Origin: Cricetulus griseus
Lineage: Eukaryota; Chordata; Mammalia; Rodentia; Cricetidae
Reading direction: 5' to 3'
NCBI RefSeq assembly: GCF_003668045.3
Contig: NC_048603.1
Location: 9,887,904-9,951,903 of the forward strand
Length of the DNA: 64,000 nt
The notes below the pieces were generated by a model, which saw only the letters and a program-made list of their open reading frames with translations, had not been told where the DNA came from and searched no databases. The translations under genes were made by a program, and so were the position numbers. Positions 23,026 to 33,531 of the stretch are shown piece after piece. The stretch's first letter is position 1. The number at the start of each line of letters is the position of its first letter.

Positions 23026-23235
23026 AGGCTGGAGTGATATCCAAGTCTGTAAGGGGCTTGCATGCATGGGAATATGAATTCAACGTGCTAGAATCCTCAC
23101 ACACAAAAAGCTGATCGTGATAACATGAACTTTTGATCTTAGTCCTGGGGAGGCAGAAGCTTTGGCTTATTGATAAAATAAATCAGTCTACTTTCCACCA
23201 AGAGAGTCTACCTCAAAAAGCAAGGTGGAGAGTAG
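23026..23235 (+). mobile_element. B4 SINE, left part
   Basis: 'GAGGCTGGAGTGATATCCAAG', 'GGGGCTTGCATGCATGGGAATATGAATTCAACG' and 'GTCCTGGGGAGGCAGAAGC' run to 'CAAAAAGCAAGGTGGAGAG'. The element stops in the middle and resumes after about 390 bases at about 23619, so it was split by the ERV fragment between. Confidence 0.7.
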
Positions 23236-23468
23236 TGAAGTTAAATACCAATATGTAGTCAGGTAATTGCTAGGATATTTATTGGGGAAAAATGCCTTAT
23301 TTACTGTGCACCTGGCCAACCGGCAGGAAAGCAGAGCAAGCCAAAGCGGCAGAGAAAAGAGGGGCTTTTCCATGTATGTCCCCGACTCTTAAACTACCCT
23401 CATGTCACCCTGTCCATGCCCTACACCTGTAGCTAGCCCCAGGAGGTGTGGTCAGGGAGACCCCTACA
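23236..23468 (-). mobile_element. ERV LTR inserted in B4, 3' LTR
   Basis: Read on the minus strand the LTR starts TGTAGGGGTCTCCCTGACCA next to a polypurine tract and has AATAAATAT as poly-A signal. It ends at the B4 break with …TAACTTCA. The size, about 233 bases, is short for an LTR. Having the polypurine tract on the 5' side makes it the 3' LTR. No coding remnant is seen. The family is not assigned. Confidence 0.65.
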
Positions 23469-23480
23469 ATTCCCCTTTTG
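23469..23480 (-). other. ERV polypurine tract
   Basis: The minus strand reads CAAAAGGGGAAT directly before the LTR start TGTAGG. This is the usual primer site for plus-strand DNA synthesis and fixes the LTR boundary at 23468. Confidence 0.65.
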
Positions 23481-23618
23481 GTCTAAAAGAGGATTAAAAC
23501 TTAACAGTATCAAGTGTCCATAATTAACAATCATAAGGATGAAATACAAGAAGATACAATAATCTGCTATGTCACATCCTATGTCTATTATAACTAAACC
23601 CTAAAATCATCTGAAAGA
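23481..23618 (-). mobile_element. ERV internal 3' remnant
   Basis: About 140 AT-rich bases between the polypurine tract and the resumption of B4. By position this is ERV internal sequence left after a deletion. It has no open frame. Confidence 0.45.
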
Positions 23619-23663
23619 GGTGTCTGAGCACCTGAGGAATGACAGCCAAGGTTATTATCTGAC

Positions 23664-23706
<43 letters not shown>
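23619..23706 (+). mobile_element. B4 SINE, right part with (CA)n tail
   Basis: 'GTGTCTGAGCACCTGAGGAATGACAGCCAAGGTTATTATCTGACCTACACAC' is the usual end of B4, running into (CA)20 at 23666-23706. It continues the B4 interrupted at about 23235. Confidence 0.75.
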
Positions 23707-23707
<1 letters not shown>

Positions 23708-24968
23708 TTATATATAAATGTGTGTATAGCGGGATTTTGCTTGCTCATTATTATATGTCATTATCAACCATCCCCTATATGCTAAATATTATAAAATATA
23801 TTAGAGATCATGATGCAAAGTGCAAACTTGAGCCACATGAAGCTTCTTGGTTAGTAAGAAAAATCTATAAGGGATATTAGGATGGAAATACAGGGGAGGT
23901 ACACTGATTTAGCAGAATGTTCTCCTGTGGTTCAGAGTCAAGATTAATCTTTTTAGGTGTCGATGTGTTTAACATGAATGGCAAAGGGTGAATAGGTGTT
24001 TAGATTTGGCATCATTCAGTAGACAAACATAGGAAGATTTTGTCTGAAACACCTGGGAACTAAGAAGAAAGAACGAGTGTGAACAGCTAAAGAACCTGTC
24101 TACGGCTGCAGTGCAAGCATCCGGGCAGATGGTAGAAGGTCTTACCCTCCAAAAGGAATAACCATGGATTTGATCTCTTCTGACATTTATTTGTGAATGG
24201 TTATGTGGAGAGAGGATTAGATCAATCTACCATTAGGGCTGGCTGGTTCAATGATGCACACAAAAGAAGATATTTTGGATTAGATAGATCGTGTATAGAG
24301 GGATGAGTAGAAACAGATGGTGTAGAGTTGGCAGGATGTTGTGAGGGCCTAGCCTGGTGAGGGGAGGGAGGGATTGGTAAACATCCATCTGTCAGGAATC
24401 AAATAGTACTTCTTCCCTTTTAGAAGCCTTCCCGTGGGAGGTCTAACTGCACATCCTTACACAAATTCAAACTCTGCTTCTTTAGAAGCAAACTCACGTG
24501 TTTACCCAAGGTGACTTTCTCTGCTGCCCAAGTTCGTAGAATTCCAAGAGCGTCCACTGTCTGTTTGCTTTTGGCATTCCCACAAATATGGTATCATTTG
24601 CTTTATGTATATGCTAGATTTTAAGATGCATCGGTGTCTTTATTTGATCTCAATCACCTCATATTAAATTTCTGGCATGTATCCAGTAAGGAAACATTAA
24701 ATATATCTGCATAAATAGGCGGCTGAGCAATGTATGGATCACATTTAGCTTTGACTATCAACAGTCAACCTCAAAAGCAGGCCATGTCCTTCTATAATTC
24801 AATGTTATCATCTCGTCAGCCTTATCAGTTCACAGCGATGGTCGGTTTACCAACTGATCTCTGGTTGCTTTATTAATATTTACTTTTCCTTATGCTATCT
24901 ACATTATGCTCTTTCAATTTATTCCACTTATTATAATTTCTCACAATCCTGTCACTATTTTATTATAT
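23707..24968. other. Unique sequence, nothing recognised
   Basis: No repeat family or gene supported over about 1.2 kb. Confidence 0.35.
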
Positions 24969-24982
24969 TCATTTTATCTTTT

Positions 24983-25160
24983 TTTGGTTTTTGTTGTTGT
25001 TGTTTGTTTTTGTTTTAGAGACAGGGTTTCTCTGTGTAGCTTTGGAGCCTATCCTGGAACTAGCTCTTGTAGACCAGGCTGGTCTCGAACTCACAGAGAT
25101 CTGCTTGCCTCTGCCTCCTGCGTGCTGGGATTAAAGGTGTGCGCCACCAACGCCTGGCTA
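24983..25160 (-). mobile_element. B1 SINE, left half of a B1/B2 composite
   Basis: A GTT-rich tail, then a full-length antisense B1 of the 'GGAACTAGCTCTTGTAGACCAGGCTGG' variant ending CCAACGCCTGGC. It abuts the T-rich tail of the B2. The 14-base duplication TCATTTTATCTTTT lies at 24969-24982, before this B1, and after the B2 at 25359-25372. Confidence 0.95.
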
Positions 25161-25167
25161 AGAGATC

Positions 25168-25358
25168 ATTTTTTTAAAAACATTTATTTATTTATTATGT
25201 CCATGGTGTTCTGCCTGCATGTATGTCTGCAGGCCTGAAGAGGGCACCAGATTTCACTACAGATGTTTGTGAGCCACCATGTGGTTGCTAGGAATTGAAC
25301 TCAGGACCTTCGGAAGAGCAGACAGTGCTCTTAACCATTGAGCCATCTCTCCAGCCCC
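25168..25358 (-). mobile_element. B2 SINE, right half of the composite
   Basis: An antisense B2 with 'ATTTATTTATTTATTATGTCC' tail, 'CTGCCTGCATGTATGTCTGCAGGCC', 'GAATTGAACTCAGGACC', 'AACCATTGAGCCATCTCTCCAGCCCC'. Well preserved. The target duplication follows at once at 25359. Confidence 0.95.
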
Positions 25359-25375
25359 TCATTTTATCTTTTACA

Positions 25376-25830
25376 TAATATTTTTATTGATTATTTGGGA
25401 TCTTCACATCATAGACCCCAATCCTGCTCACTTCCCATTCCTTCCAAGTCAATCCCCCTAACCTGGTGACTTCCCACACACAATGAAAAAGATGAGAAAT
25501 AAAACCAAACTTTTTTTTTTTGGGGGGGTAGCATGTTTCCAAGGGAGCTCCAGGCTAATGCATGCCACCCTGTGCTCGGTGCCACCTGCCTCTCAGCTCA
25601 CTGGCAGCACAAGCCACAGCCACAGGCTGGTAGGTCTAGGGCGAGCCCTATTCAGTAATGGCATGTTTCTTTTGGAGCTCCAAAACTGCACACCACACCA
25701 TCCTCTGTGACAGGCTCTGGGACAACTGCGGCAGCCACACCGTTGTCCTGCACCCCCCAGGGCACGCGGCGGCATAGTCTGCAGTTGCATCAGCCCGCTG
25801 GCAGGCCCAGGGCAATATTCATTTGCAATC
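25376..25830 (-). mobile_element. L1 (Lx-like) 3'-UTR fragment, antisense
   Basis: 'TTTTTATTGATTATTTGGGATCTTCACATCATAGACCCCAATCC' is the complement of an older rodent L1 3' end. The GC-rich block after the T10G7 run (25502-25518) is of the same general kind but less certain. Confidence 0.5.
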
Positions 25831-26189
25831 TCTATTACTTAACATGTGTGTTGTCTCTTTGACCTTCTACCCAACCACTTTTTTGAAAACAGCCCTGCTG
25901 AATATCTCCTCTGAATTGATGACATTTCCCAATGAGATCTGAGGTCTGGAAATATATGCCCACAAACATTTGGTTGTGAACCAGTCACTGGTTCTGGGAA
26001 GGCCAGACCGGCTCCCATTGCCTCCCTCAGCACTGTCAGAGAAGAGAGTTGAGAGTTGTGGGCAGGTGGTGATGAGGTGATGCTTGGGGATGCAGGGACC
26101 AGATGACTTTTCTCTCCAGTTCTTTTCCAGATCTGTGCTGCAGGAATTTCCACCCTATTTTCTAACATAGTTGGAGGATGACATGGAAG
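25831..26189. other. Unique sequence, nothing recognised
   Basis: No supported feature. Confidence 0.35.
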
Positions 26190-26222
26190 TGTGTGTGTGT
26201 GTGTGTGTGTGTGTGTTGTGTG

Positions 26223-26282
<60 letters not shown>

Positions 26283-26388
26283 ATGTGTGTACATGTGTGT
26301 GTGCATGTATGTGCACATGTATGTGTATACATGCATGTGTACATGTGTGTGTTCATGTATGTGTGTGTACATGTGTACACATGTGTGC
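26190..26388. repeat. Compound (GT)n(GA)n(TG/CATG)n microsatellite
   Basis: (GT)13 at 26190-26217, (GA)27 at 26227-26281, then TG with ACATG units to 26388. All long frames here are repeat artefacts. Confidence 0.97.
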
Positions 26389-26960
26389 TTTCCATATTTT
26401 TTTCTATTACCCTTCTTGACTTGTCAAAATTCAGAAATTCCTAAGCAAACATCATGGCTGAAGTTTACTTATCAAATTATAATCACTGTGCTATCCATTA
26501 GTGATCTGATGTTCAGTCAAAATTATTATGGATAGTGCAGCTCTGAAAATAAGGGTCTGAACAATTTACATATTTTACACAATGTTGCATATAATATATT
26601 AAGATCAAATGAAACTGATATAACCATTTTAACAATACTTAACATCCAGCTTAATATTCCCTATCATACATTTCCTTGGATGTAATTAAGTTGAAAAAAA
26701 TGTAGATAAAATGATTTTTTTCTTAATTTGTAAGGTATAAAATGTATAGAATCACAGAAGAAAGGAACTCAACACTATCTCCGTTCATCTGTTTGTAGTA
26801 ATGCAACCAGGGTTTGCTTATGGCTCCTTTTTTTCATCCCACACTGAGTCTAAGTCTCATCTTTTAATGAAGAGAGAAAGGAAACAGTAGGCAAAGTAGA
26901 CCAAGATACAGCTATACATTCTAAACATGTTTCCTTTTTCACTGCCACCACCACCACCCT
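26389..26960. other. AT-rich unique sequence
   Basis: No supported feature. Confidence 0.35.
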
Positions 26961-27025
26961 TTTGAGATAGAGTTTCATCGTGTTACTCTAGCTGGCCTGG
27001 AATGTGCTAGGTAGAGCAGGCTAAT
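26961..27025 (-). mobile_element. B1-like fragment
   Basis: 'TTTGAGATAGAGTTTCATCGTGTTACTCTAGCTGGCCTGGAATG' is the right half of a degenerate antisense B1. Confidence 0.5.
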
Positions 27026-28480
27026 ATGCACACTGTATACATGTATTCTGTATGTATGTCTTTGCATATGAGGAAGGCTTCCTACAGTCTATCTCAGAGG
27101 GGATTAAAGGTTGTCAATAAAAGGAAGGGACTCTTAATAAAGCAAAGATCCTGAAACACTACTGTCTTTCATGCTGGAATCTTTGAGGAGATCCCTTACC
27201 ACGTTTGATTCATTTATTGGTGCTTTGATGAAATGTTTTCTGAAGTACTATGTGTACATACTTTGAACATCCGTAGGACCTTATACGGACATTCATATCA
27301 ATGACATATGCAGTAAGGGCTCCATGAAGCTAAATCACCTGCTGACATGATAGTTATCTTGGCCTCTGCAATGAGTATGCTTTCAGAATTGTGAAGCCAC
27401 TGAAGGACACATTCCTCCGAATAGATTCCTGTCTGTGAGTGATGCATGCTTGTATTTGGAAGAGCACATAGGTAACCTCAGATTTCCCCGAAGAAACACA
27501 TTTCTCTTTCTAGTAATTGTTGGCATTTCCCATGCTATTTTCTTGTGAACTGTATAAATAGAATTTTTATGATCATGATATTTTCTTTGACTCCGAGAAG
27601 GGTGTTTTGGCAACAGTTTGGGAATTTTTAACATCTTAAAACTATTTTGGTTTGCTCTACTTTTGATAAAACAAACAGCCTGGGGGGATTTTCCTTTAAC
27701 GTACAAGCTGTGTGCTTTTTGAGGGAAACTCAATCCATATATTGCTGATTGGCTTACATTTAAATCATTAGCATATTGTAATGTAAGACTGCTTTCTCTG
27801 TCTTTACAATAATCCCTTTTCTCTTAAATCAGAATGCTTTGTTTTCCTAAGAGAAAAGAAACTTGGAGACCCAAGATAGAAATCCTGTTTGAACAGTGAA
27901 ATCTATGAAAGCAGGGTTAGGTTCTTTTTGCATATTGCTAACATCAGAGTTGTCAATCTAATATGTGGATTTTTTAAAAAAAATCTAATATGTTTCATTT
28001 TTTGCATGGAGATTCTCTACCCTCATTCATTTAGTTCAGTACTATTACATTATTATCTTGCTAGCATCCCTTTTTTTCAAAGTAGGTCTTTAAACCTATC
28101 AAAACATACTTTTAGTTTTAAGTGTTTTGTAATTACAGGGTTTTTAGCCATTGCAGAAAGAAAGGGTATTCCAAATTTTGTTTTCGGATTTAAAGTACAG
28201 TTTAAAATATTAAATATAAATTTAAAATTTTAAGTTTATTATGTTAAATTTAAATTTAACCAAGTAAATTAATTATGTCAATAAAATTATTTGAATTTCT
28301 AAACAATATTTATATAGTTTCATTGATACTGGTCTTTAGGAATTCTTCTCTATATCATCATATTTCAACAAAAACTAAAAAGGATAAATTTTTATTCTTC
28401 CTGATGTTTTCTCATTTAAAAATCCTGAGCTCAAAATTATATTATTTACACTGTTTTCTTTCTGTAGCCCAAGTTGTTAT
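27026..28480. other. Low-repeat AT-rich sequence
   Basis: No repeat signature is seen in 27350-27890, which has balanced composition and could be old unique DNA. 28190-28310 is almost pure A/T. Frames at 27383-27733 (-) and 27889-28233 (+) have no recognisable motif. Confidence 0.35.
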
Positions 28481-28746
28481 TGTTCAGGCATCTGTACTGT
28501 CCTGTCCTTGGGATTCTGACAGGACTCACCCTCAGCTGCAGCCACTGAGAGCACCACCTGTGCACATTCACTATGTTCCCTTTTAAAAGGGCCCCGCCCA
28601 CCTCCCATCCTTCTCTCTCTCTCCCTCTGTCTGTTTCTCTCTCTCTTGTTCTCTCTGTGTGTCTCTCTTCTCTCTCTCCCAATGCTCCTGTCCCTGGAGG
28701 TGGTTTTCCCACTCCCCTCCCCCCTTTTATGAAGCCTTTCCCTTAG
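28481..28746 (+). mobile_element. Solo LTR, CT-rich family (copy 2, 3' truncated)
   Basis: It starts TGTTCAGGCATCTGTACTG and aligns with copy 1 through the TATA-like CCCTTTTAAAAGGG, the CT-rich tract at 28609-28680, and 'GAAGCCTTTCCCTTA'. It breaks off just before the poly-A signal seen in copy 1, so the end is missing. Orientation is the same as copy 1. Confidence 0.65.
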
Positions 28747-28860
28747 TCTCTCATGCTGTTTTTGTTTGTTTGTTTGTTTTTTCATTACAACACAGGTTGG
28801 CCTTGAACTTGCCCAGCAGCCCCAAGTGAAATTGCTGCCAGAAGCAGACATGACTTACTG
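28747..28860 (-). mobile_element. Possible B1-like fragment with (GTTT)n tail
   Basis: A (TTTG)n run at 28758-28780 is followed by 'CACAGGTTGGCCTTGAACTTGCCCAG', like the middle of an antisense B1. The rest does not match. Confidence 0.35.
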
Positions 28861-29769
28861 TCATGAAAGCCTTAGGTTATTGAAACATCTTAAAGCTTGG
28901 AAGTGTTTGGAGAAAAGACCGTCTATCTATTTAAAATGTATGTTTGACCTTGAAAACACACCCAGCATGACTATAAGTTTGATTGTTATAGATGGTTAAC
29001 TACTAACCTGTATTTCTTAATTATACATTTTTACATGAATTGCATTGATGCAGTACCTTAAACAAGATTAGAAACATATAAAGTAAACAAAAAATAACCT
29101 TAAATTTGTATCGATATACAAAAATCCAGATCAATGTAAAATACTTGAGACTTGTGGTTGTTTAAAAGTAGACTCAACAATCCACCCGTTTATCCCATTA
29201 TTTCTATACTATGTGGGGTTATTACAAATGTTGCACTAATGTTGATTTTAAATTTTCCTTCTGTTTTGAAGTTGCTTTTACAGTCAGTGGAAGGAAACAA
29301 ACTAAATGTTTTCTGATGCATTAAAAGAAACAAACATGAAGATATTAAATTTGGCAACAAAAAACTCAGGTCATTTTGTCTGTCATATGTACATTAAAGT
29401 TCCATTTCACTAGAAGAATTACTTTTAAATTCACTTACTCATCCAATCCCAAAATTTTTCTTTTCCTCCAAGACAACAATAATCATTAGGGATACAAAGG
29501 CAGAGTCATTTACATATGTAGTCATAGAATAAAGGAGAAAACTATTGATAAGTGAATTATTCAGATTATGCCTGAGAAATTGATGGACATACACAACAAC
29601 TATAATTTTCGAGAAAAGCAAAATTAGATAAATCTCTCTAATTCAAAGCACTTCCCAATAAGAAAATCACTAATAAAGTCTCAGTCACATCAAGCTTCAA
29701 GAATTACATTTTTTTAAAGTAGCACACAAAAGTCAGTAGAGATCTTAAATCAATCGTAATTAAAAATTA
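28861..29769. other. AT-rich unique sequence
   Basis: No supported feature. Confidence 0.35.
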
Positions 29770-29895
29770 AACTCTAGAGGTGTAACTCCGTTGGTGGATG
29801 CTTACGAAGCCTGCAGAATCCTTGGGTTTGATCCCCAGCACCTCAGAAATTGGGGTTTAATCCACACTGGTGGAAGGAGGATCAGAAGTTTAAAG
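29770..29895 (+). mobile_element. ID/B4 SINE, left part
   Basis: 'GAGGTGTAACTCCGTTGGTGGATGC', 'CTTGGGTTTGATCCCCAGCACC' (B-box) and 'GGTGGAAGGAGGATCAGAAGTTTAAAG' match an ID head joined to a B1-like part, as in B4. It is cut by an L1 tail at the duplication AGAAGTTTAAAG. Confidence 0.7.
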
Positions 29896-30143
29896 TCAGG
29901 TAGGACCAAGCTCCTTCCCCTTCATCAAGGCTGGGCAAGGCAACCTGATGTACCATTTATGATTTATTGGTGCCCATTGGAGGCCTGCCCCTTTCTGAAC
30001 AGAGACAGGGGAGGAGTGGGCAGGGGAGGGGGGGAGACGGGAAGCAGGGGAAGGGAATGGAGAGAGGGGAAACTGTGGTCAGTATGGCAAAGAAATGCAA
30101 AACTTCAATTAATAAAAAATGTTGACATGAAAATAATAAAATA
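29896..30143 (+). mobile_element. L1 3' end inserted in the ID/B4, 5' truncated
   Basis: 'GGTGCCCATTGGAGGCCTGCCCC', then a G/A-rich tract (30001-30070), then 'AAAACTTCAATTAATAAAAAATG' and an A/T-rich end: the sense 3' UTR of a rodent L1. The exact 12-base duplication AGAAGTTTAAAG lies at 29884-29895 and 30144-30155. Confidence 0.8.
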
Positions 30144-30155
30144 AGAAGTTTAAAG

Positions 30156-30414
30156 GGCCTTTGAATGCAGCCAGCACTAGAGACTTTGTTGGTAACCAAA
30201 ATCAAAACATCTATCACAAATCAATACATCTGTATGTTTTTAAAAATACCTTGTCAATTCAAAACTTACAAATTTATCAATTAACATTTTAGGTACTAGT
30301 CTGGGTTATTTTGCATTTCCCCTGATTTTTATTATTTTTAACTTTGCATTTTTTCTTTTTAAGATTATTGGGTTTGTTATTTAGTTTTCTGATATAGAGG
30401 AGGCTGAATTTTGT
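30156..30414. other. Short unique stretch after the L1
   Basis: The SINE would resume at 30156 (GGCCTTTGAATGCAGCC) but no clear match continues. Confidence 0.35.
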
Positions 30415-30511
30415 GGGTGTAACTCAGTGGTAGGGTGGGTGCCTCACTTGACAAGGCCCTGGGTCCAATCCAATAGTGCAGAATATCAAAATGGAAAAAA
30501 AAAAAAAAAAG
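30415..30511 (+). mobile_element. ID SINE
   Basis: 'GGGTGTAACTCAGTGGTAGGGTGGGTGCCTCAC' and 'AAGGCCCTGGGTCCAATCC' are the ID head, followed by an A16 tail at 30494-30510. Confidence 0.85.
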
Positions 30512-30835
30512 CAAGCAGCTTTTTGTGTGTGCTGGCTTGGAGTCATCTCTCAAAGTACAACAGATTAGCTGAGTTTCACACTTTACCTTTAAACTTTAGA
30601 AATGCATCCATGGGGATTATATCATAATGGAAGGCAGGCTCTGCTTTTGTTCTAATTTTCCCCATCTAGTAGTTACAAACAGAGAACTTGCCAAACCCGT
30701 TTTAAAAAATTAAACACCAAAATGCTGTGGATATGAAATTGAGATAAGTTGTATTCAGAGTGCAAATAATTTCAAACTATCTTCAAAGGAGATCTTAGCA
30801 TTGTATATAAACGTCCAGAGAACCGTGATAACGAG
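30512..30835. other. Unique sequence, nothing recognised
   Basis: No supported feature. Confidence 0.35.
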
Positions 30836-30933
30836 CTTGCATCAGTGGCACACTTGGAATCCCAGACCAGGAAGGCTGAAGTGGGAGGGACTGTGAACCC
30901 CAGGTAACCCTGTAGCCCGATGACTGAGCATTC
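30836..30933 (+). mobile_element. Old PB1/B1-like SINE with purine tail
   Basis: 'GCTTGCATCAGTGGCACACTTGGAATCCCAGACC' and 'GGCTGAAGTGGGAGGGACTG' are a degenerate B1 left part. The microsatellite that follows probably grew from its A-rich tail. Confidence 0.5.
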
Positions 30934-31037
30934 AAGAAAGGAAGGGACGAAGAAATGAAGGAAGGCGAAGGAAAGGGAAGGAAGGAAAGAAGAAAAGAAG
31001 GAAGGGAAGGAGGGAGGGAGGGAAAGAGAGAGGGAGG

Positions 31038-31099
<62 letters not shown>

Positions 31100-31102
31100 A
31101 AA
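30934..31102. repeat. (GGAA)n/(GGGA)n/(GA)n purine tract
   Basis: About 165 bases almost entirely purine on the plus strand: GGAA units, then GGGA, then (GA)n at 31042-31090, then G9. Both strands give only low-complexity frames. Confidence 0.97.
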
Positions 31103-31684
31103 TACTTCTTGGGAAGAAAAAAAATCCTCTAAATTCCCAAAACATGGGCACAGACTACCACAGGAGAATGGGAGTCTTCCATCAAACCTGGCTTGAATAT
31201 TTACCACTTGTATCTATACACAATGCATGCCCAATACAGTGTTATTTAATGCTGAGCTGCAGTGTCTTGCTAATGTGGTTTATGTGTTATGTTTTTGATC
31301 CCGTGACAAAAAGCGTTGCGAAAAGCTCTCACAATTGGTTTGGGTGGAGGTCAAAATGTGAAGACAGAAAGAATTAGACATAACTTTATAGCTACAGTAA
31401 AAAAAAAAATTTATTTATAATTTTGTCACAGTCAGAAGTACAGTTAAGAACCGTGGTGTAAAAATCAACTATAAATCTGTCTTAGGGTTTCCATGTGTTC
31501 TTATGATAAAGGGAGACTAGGCTTGAAATAACACCCTAAATCACAAATGAGATGAGAGTGCGCTTTACATTATGTGGTTTGTGAGATAATTACATGATTC
31601 TTACTGATTTCTCTATCGACGTCTTTGACTCTCACATTATCTCACAAATACGCTGCACCTGCGTCTGCACCTGGCTGACGGGGC
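31103..31684. other. Unique sequence, nothing recognised
   Basis: An A11 run lies at 31400. The last 60 bases before the LTR contain several CpGs (CGCTGCACCTGCGTCTGCACC). Confidence 0.35.
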
Positions 31685-32020
31685 GGTCCTTCTGTATACA
31701 TATTTCTCTTATTGGTTGATGAATAAAACACTGATTGGCTAGTAGGAAGGTAGGTGGGGCTAGGAGAGGAAGAGAATTTTGAGAGAGGAAAGAGAGAGCA
31801 GCCGATTGAGAGCAATATAGCGGCTGAAGGCGTAACATGCTGGATTATGGGTAAGCCACAGCCTCTTGGCAATACATAGTTTAATAGAAGGGGTTAATAA
31901 GTAAGAGAGAGCTAGCCAGTTAGAAGCCTAAGCCATGGGCCAAGCAGTTTCTAATTAATAGAAGCCTCTGTGTGTTTGTGGGGCTAAAGATTTGCAGGAC
32001 CAGGCAAGAAAGAAATGCCA
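31685..32020 (+). mobile_element. ERV LTR, shared three-copy family (copy B)
   Basis: 'TTATTGGTTGATGAATAAAAC', a purine-rich GAGAGGAA block, 'GGGGTTAATAAGTAAGAGAGAGCTAGCCAG', 'AGAAGCCTAAGCCATGGGCC', 'GCCTCTGTGTG' and 'CAGGACCAGGCAAGAAAGAAA' align with copy A at 18515 and copy C at 59690. No flanking duplication is evident. Confidence 0.65.
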
Positions 32021-32435
32021 GCTACAGCTGGCCTTGATGGTCCACGTGTGGGAGAGCCAATCCTCAAGGCATGAAATCTGGGAGAACTGATCCCCTTGCT
32101 CATTACTTCAAGGAGGCAAACTAGCCAGGAAAAAGCTGGAGAGCCCACCCCCATGGTGAGGACTGAGGAGAGCTGGCAGGCTGACCAACCCTGCAACTAC
32201 CCAGGCCTAGAACTATCCCAGAACCAGGGTAATGAGTGGCCCATTCCCATATCCACTCCATTTATAATCTGCTGAAACATTCCAAGGGGCTAGTTCTTCA
32301 GACCAATGCTGCAAGATTTCCATGACACAGGGCAAGAGCCAGCTATCCAAGAGAAGTCCCAGTGAGGTCCCAGGATCAATAATGTCAAGAGAAGTCCCAG
32401 TGAGGTCCCAGGATCAATAATGTAACAGGAACCAG
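32021..32435. mobile_element. Probable L1 5'-UTR-like or ERV-related block
   Basis: 'GGGAGAACTGATCCCC', 'GAGAGCTGGCAGGCTGACC', 'GCCTAGAACTATCCCAGAACC', 'GGGCTAGTTCTTCAGACC' and 'GCCAGCTATCCAAGAGAAG' recall rodent L1 5'-UTR-type sequence, but an LTR-linked origin is also possible. No coding region follows. Confidence 0.35.
32348..32423. repeat. Exact 38-bp tandem duplication
   Basis: The unit beginning CAAGAGAAGTCCCAGTGAGG is present at 32348-32385 and again at 32386-32423 with no mismatch. Confidence 0.95.
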
Positions 32436-33279
32436 AGGCCTCGTACCAGACTAATGACTCTTTGTAAGGAACACTTGCAAGTAAAGATATATGACGTCTG
32501 GGTTAGAGACGTCTTTCAAATAAGGTCAGTCCAGCGGCCCAGAGACATTCTCCAGATAAAGGCAGGTAGATACCAGGAAGTTTTACTGGGGAGGCAGGGC
32601 TTTGGAAAAAGCTGCCAGGACATGGCAGGCTGCAACCTTTGACCAGCCAGCAAGGCCTCCCAACACTTGAAGGTTTACCCTTCTTGCTAATGTAATAAAT
32701 ATCCTAAAAATGATTTCAAGTAGTGTCTAGCAACTTCCCAGAAGGTGCTTGTATGTCACCGTGCACAGCTGACAATAGGTTTCATGCTTGTTCCTGATGA
32801 GTAGTAGGTGAGAAGCAAACACTTGCTTTCAGTTGATGGAATAATCGAGCAACTATGTTTTCACGTGAAACCAACCAAACCATGGTCTTTAAATCAACTC
32901 GAATCATAGAAACAGGATACCTATTGTCTTTTCTTAATTACATTAAAATATTTAGTATAATTTAATGTTCTTTATTGACTACAGTTTTCACAGGGATTAC
33001 AATGCTGTATTTAGATAGTCTTATTGTCAGTCATTTTTAATATTTTTATTTTGATTTCAATAGCTGTGGCATTTTCAGTATACTTTTTATTTTTCTTAAT
33101 ATAGCTGGGTGGGAATAAATTGGAGAAAGAACTTGCGACTTCTTATCCCTAAGTACCAATTAGGATCGGAGAACATTTTAGGGTAATAAATTCCTTTTAC
33201 AAAAAAAAAAAACAAACAAACAATTTTATGCTGCAACTAGATAGCCTAGCACGTTGAGCAACTCCCTTCCAAACCCATC
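32436..33279. other. Unique sequence, nothing recognised
   Basis: An A12 run with (CAAA)n lies near 33200-33222. Nothing else is supported. Confidence 0.35.
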
Positions 33280-33490
33280 CTTAAGTCTTTTCACTTTGCG
33301 TTATAATCACTTGTTTGGTTTTGCCTCTCTTACTAGACCACAAATCCTTTGTGGAGGGCATCTCTCGTTTCCTCACTGAACAAGTGTCTTTTAAATTTTG
33401 TACAAGTTCCAAACACTGCCCCATGAGTGTTTAGAGACTCCAGACAAACGTGGCATTAGATACTCAGTGAAAATGTCAAATGAGTAGGTA
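33280..33490 (+). mobile_element. L2 LINE 3' end
   Basis: 'TCACTTTGCGTTATAATCACTTG', 'TCTTACTAGACCACAAATCCTTTGTGGAGGGCATCT', 'TTTCCTCACTG' and 'ATACTCAGTGAAAATGTCAAATGAG' follow the L2 3' end in order. Ancient and diverged. Confidence 0.55.
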
Positions 33491-33531
33491 AACTGTGCCT
33501 GTATGTTGGGATATTTAACTTTTGCAGCATT

